5,912 bases of DNA from SIG575 sp045632485 (lineage in GTDB: Bacteria > Bacillota > Clostridia > Oscillospirales > Acutalibacteraceae), in the NCBI GenBank assembly GCA_045632485.1, contig JAZQWT010000018.1, positions 1 to 5,912 of the forward strand, in the 5' to 3' direction. Below are positions 5,712 to 5,912 of the stretch, one piece after another (position 1 is the first letter of the stretch; each line of letters begins with the position of its first letter). The notes below the pieces were generated by a model, which saw nothing but the letters and a program-made list of their open reading frames with translations, searched no databases and was not told the DNA's origin. Position numbers and translations under genes: made by a program.

Positions 5712-5912
5712 TCAGAACAATTCACCGTCAAGTGACTGCTCATCAGCTTCCGCAACACCGTCAACTATATATTCACCTAAATCAAGACGGACAAAATCGT
5801 GAGTTCCGCCTCTCTTATGTACGGGTGGCTCTTCAATATAGTTTTCGCCGTACACATGCTTAAGAAAAGCATCATAATTCTGCGGAACAGGAACAGTAAT
5901 TCCTTCAAAATC
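5712..5912 (-). CDS. LicD-family protein, C-terminal part only (5' end outside window)
   Basis: This is the C-terminal 66 codons plus TGA of a gene that enters from the right edge. The visible peptide starts DFEGITVPVPQNYDAFL and continues KHVYGENYIEEPPVHKRG, then HDFVRLDLGEY. The order 'F-G-VPVP--YD-FL---YG-----PP---R---H' is the C-terminal pattern of LicD/FKTN-type nucleotidyltransferase-fold proteins, which attach phosphocholine or similar phospho-groups to cell-surface glycans and teichoic acids. The catalytic N-terminal region (the aspartate pair of the nucleotidyltransferase fold) is outside the window, so activity cannot be judged. The tail after the pattern, rich in Asp and Glu, ends SLDGELF. 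I see no strong terminator between this gene and the MFS promoter, so some read-through into the MFS gene is possible. Confidence 0.78.
   Translation of the reverse strand, partial: DFEGITVPVPQNYDAFLKHVYGENYIEEPPVHKRGGTHDFVRLDLGEYIVDGVAEADEQSLDGELF

Noticed and set aside
1..5912. tRNA, rRNA, CRISPR array, insertion sequence or prophage elements
   Set aside because: No tRNA-like cloverleaf, direct-repeat array, transposase or integrase motif, or terminal inverted repeats was found; coding density and shared strand fit stable core chromosome.

Overview
The window looks like a chromosomal piece of a low- to mid-GC Clostridia member (Bacillota), possibly a gut-type Oscillospiraceae relative. The class-level call rests on four things. 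A full ruvC-ruvA-ruvB set is present, whereas Bacilli normally lack RuvC and use RecU. A YqeG-type HAD phosphatase, typical of Gram-positives, is present. The Shine-Dalgarno sequences are strong (AAAGGAG type), and one start codon is TTG. The genus is not resolvable from sequence reading alone. Every supported gene lies on the minus strand, so transcription runs from the right end of the window to the left.

Right end (5712-5912): the last 66 codons of a LicD-family protein (phosphocholine/nucleotidyl-transferase type, cell-surface glycan decoration). A 105-base gap follows, holding a sigma-A-type promoter with two operator-like symmetric elements. It drives a two-gene unit: a 12-helix SLC45/sucrose-type MFS transporter (4167-5606), overlapping by 8 bases with a YqeG-family HAD phosphatase (3638-4174). 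A hairpin terminator (3609-3631) ends this unit.

Centre and left: a compact 143-base intergenic region carries that terminator and an extended -10 promoter for ruvC (3003-3494), ruvA (2385-2987), ruvB (1340-2368) and glmM (1-1324, lacking only its last few residues). The gaps between these four genes are almost identical (15, 16 and 15 bases), each with its own ribosome binding site, so they read as one operon. RuvA and RuvB form the Holliday-junction branch-migration motor and RuvC is the resolvase. GlmM makes glucosamine-1-phosphate for UDP-GlcNAc and hence peptidoglycan, so the operon joins recombination repair to envelope precursor synthesis.

Start codons were re-chosen from ribosome binding sites and family alignment: ruvA starts at a TTG, ruvC and the MFS gene start downstream of the longest open frame, and yqeG starts inside the end of the MFS gene. 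No RNA gene, mobile element, CRISPR array or clearly novel system was seen. The most interesting non-coding signals are an imperfect 22-bp dyad over the -10 of the ruv promoter, a degenerate LexA-like site in the same promoter, and symmetric elements in the MFS promoter. No stretch over 300 bases lacks a gene.
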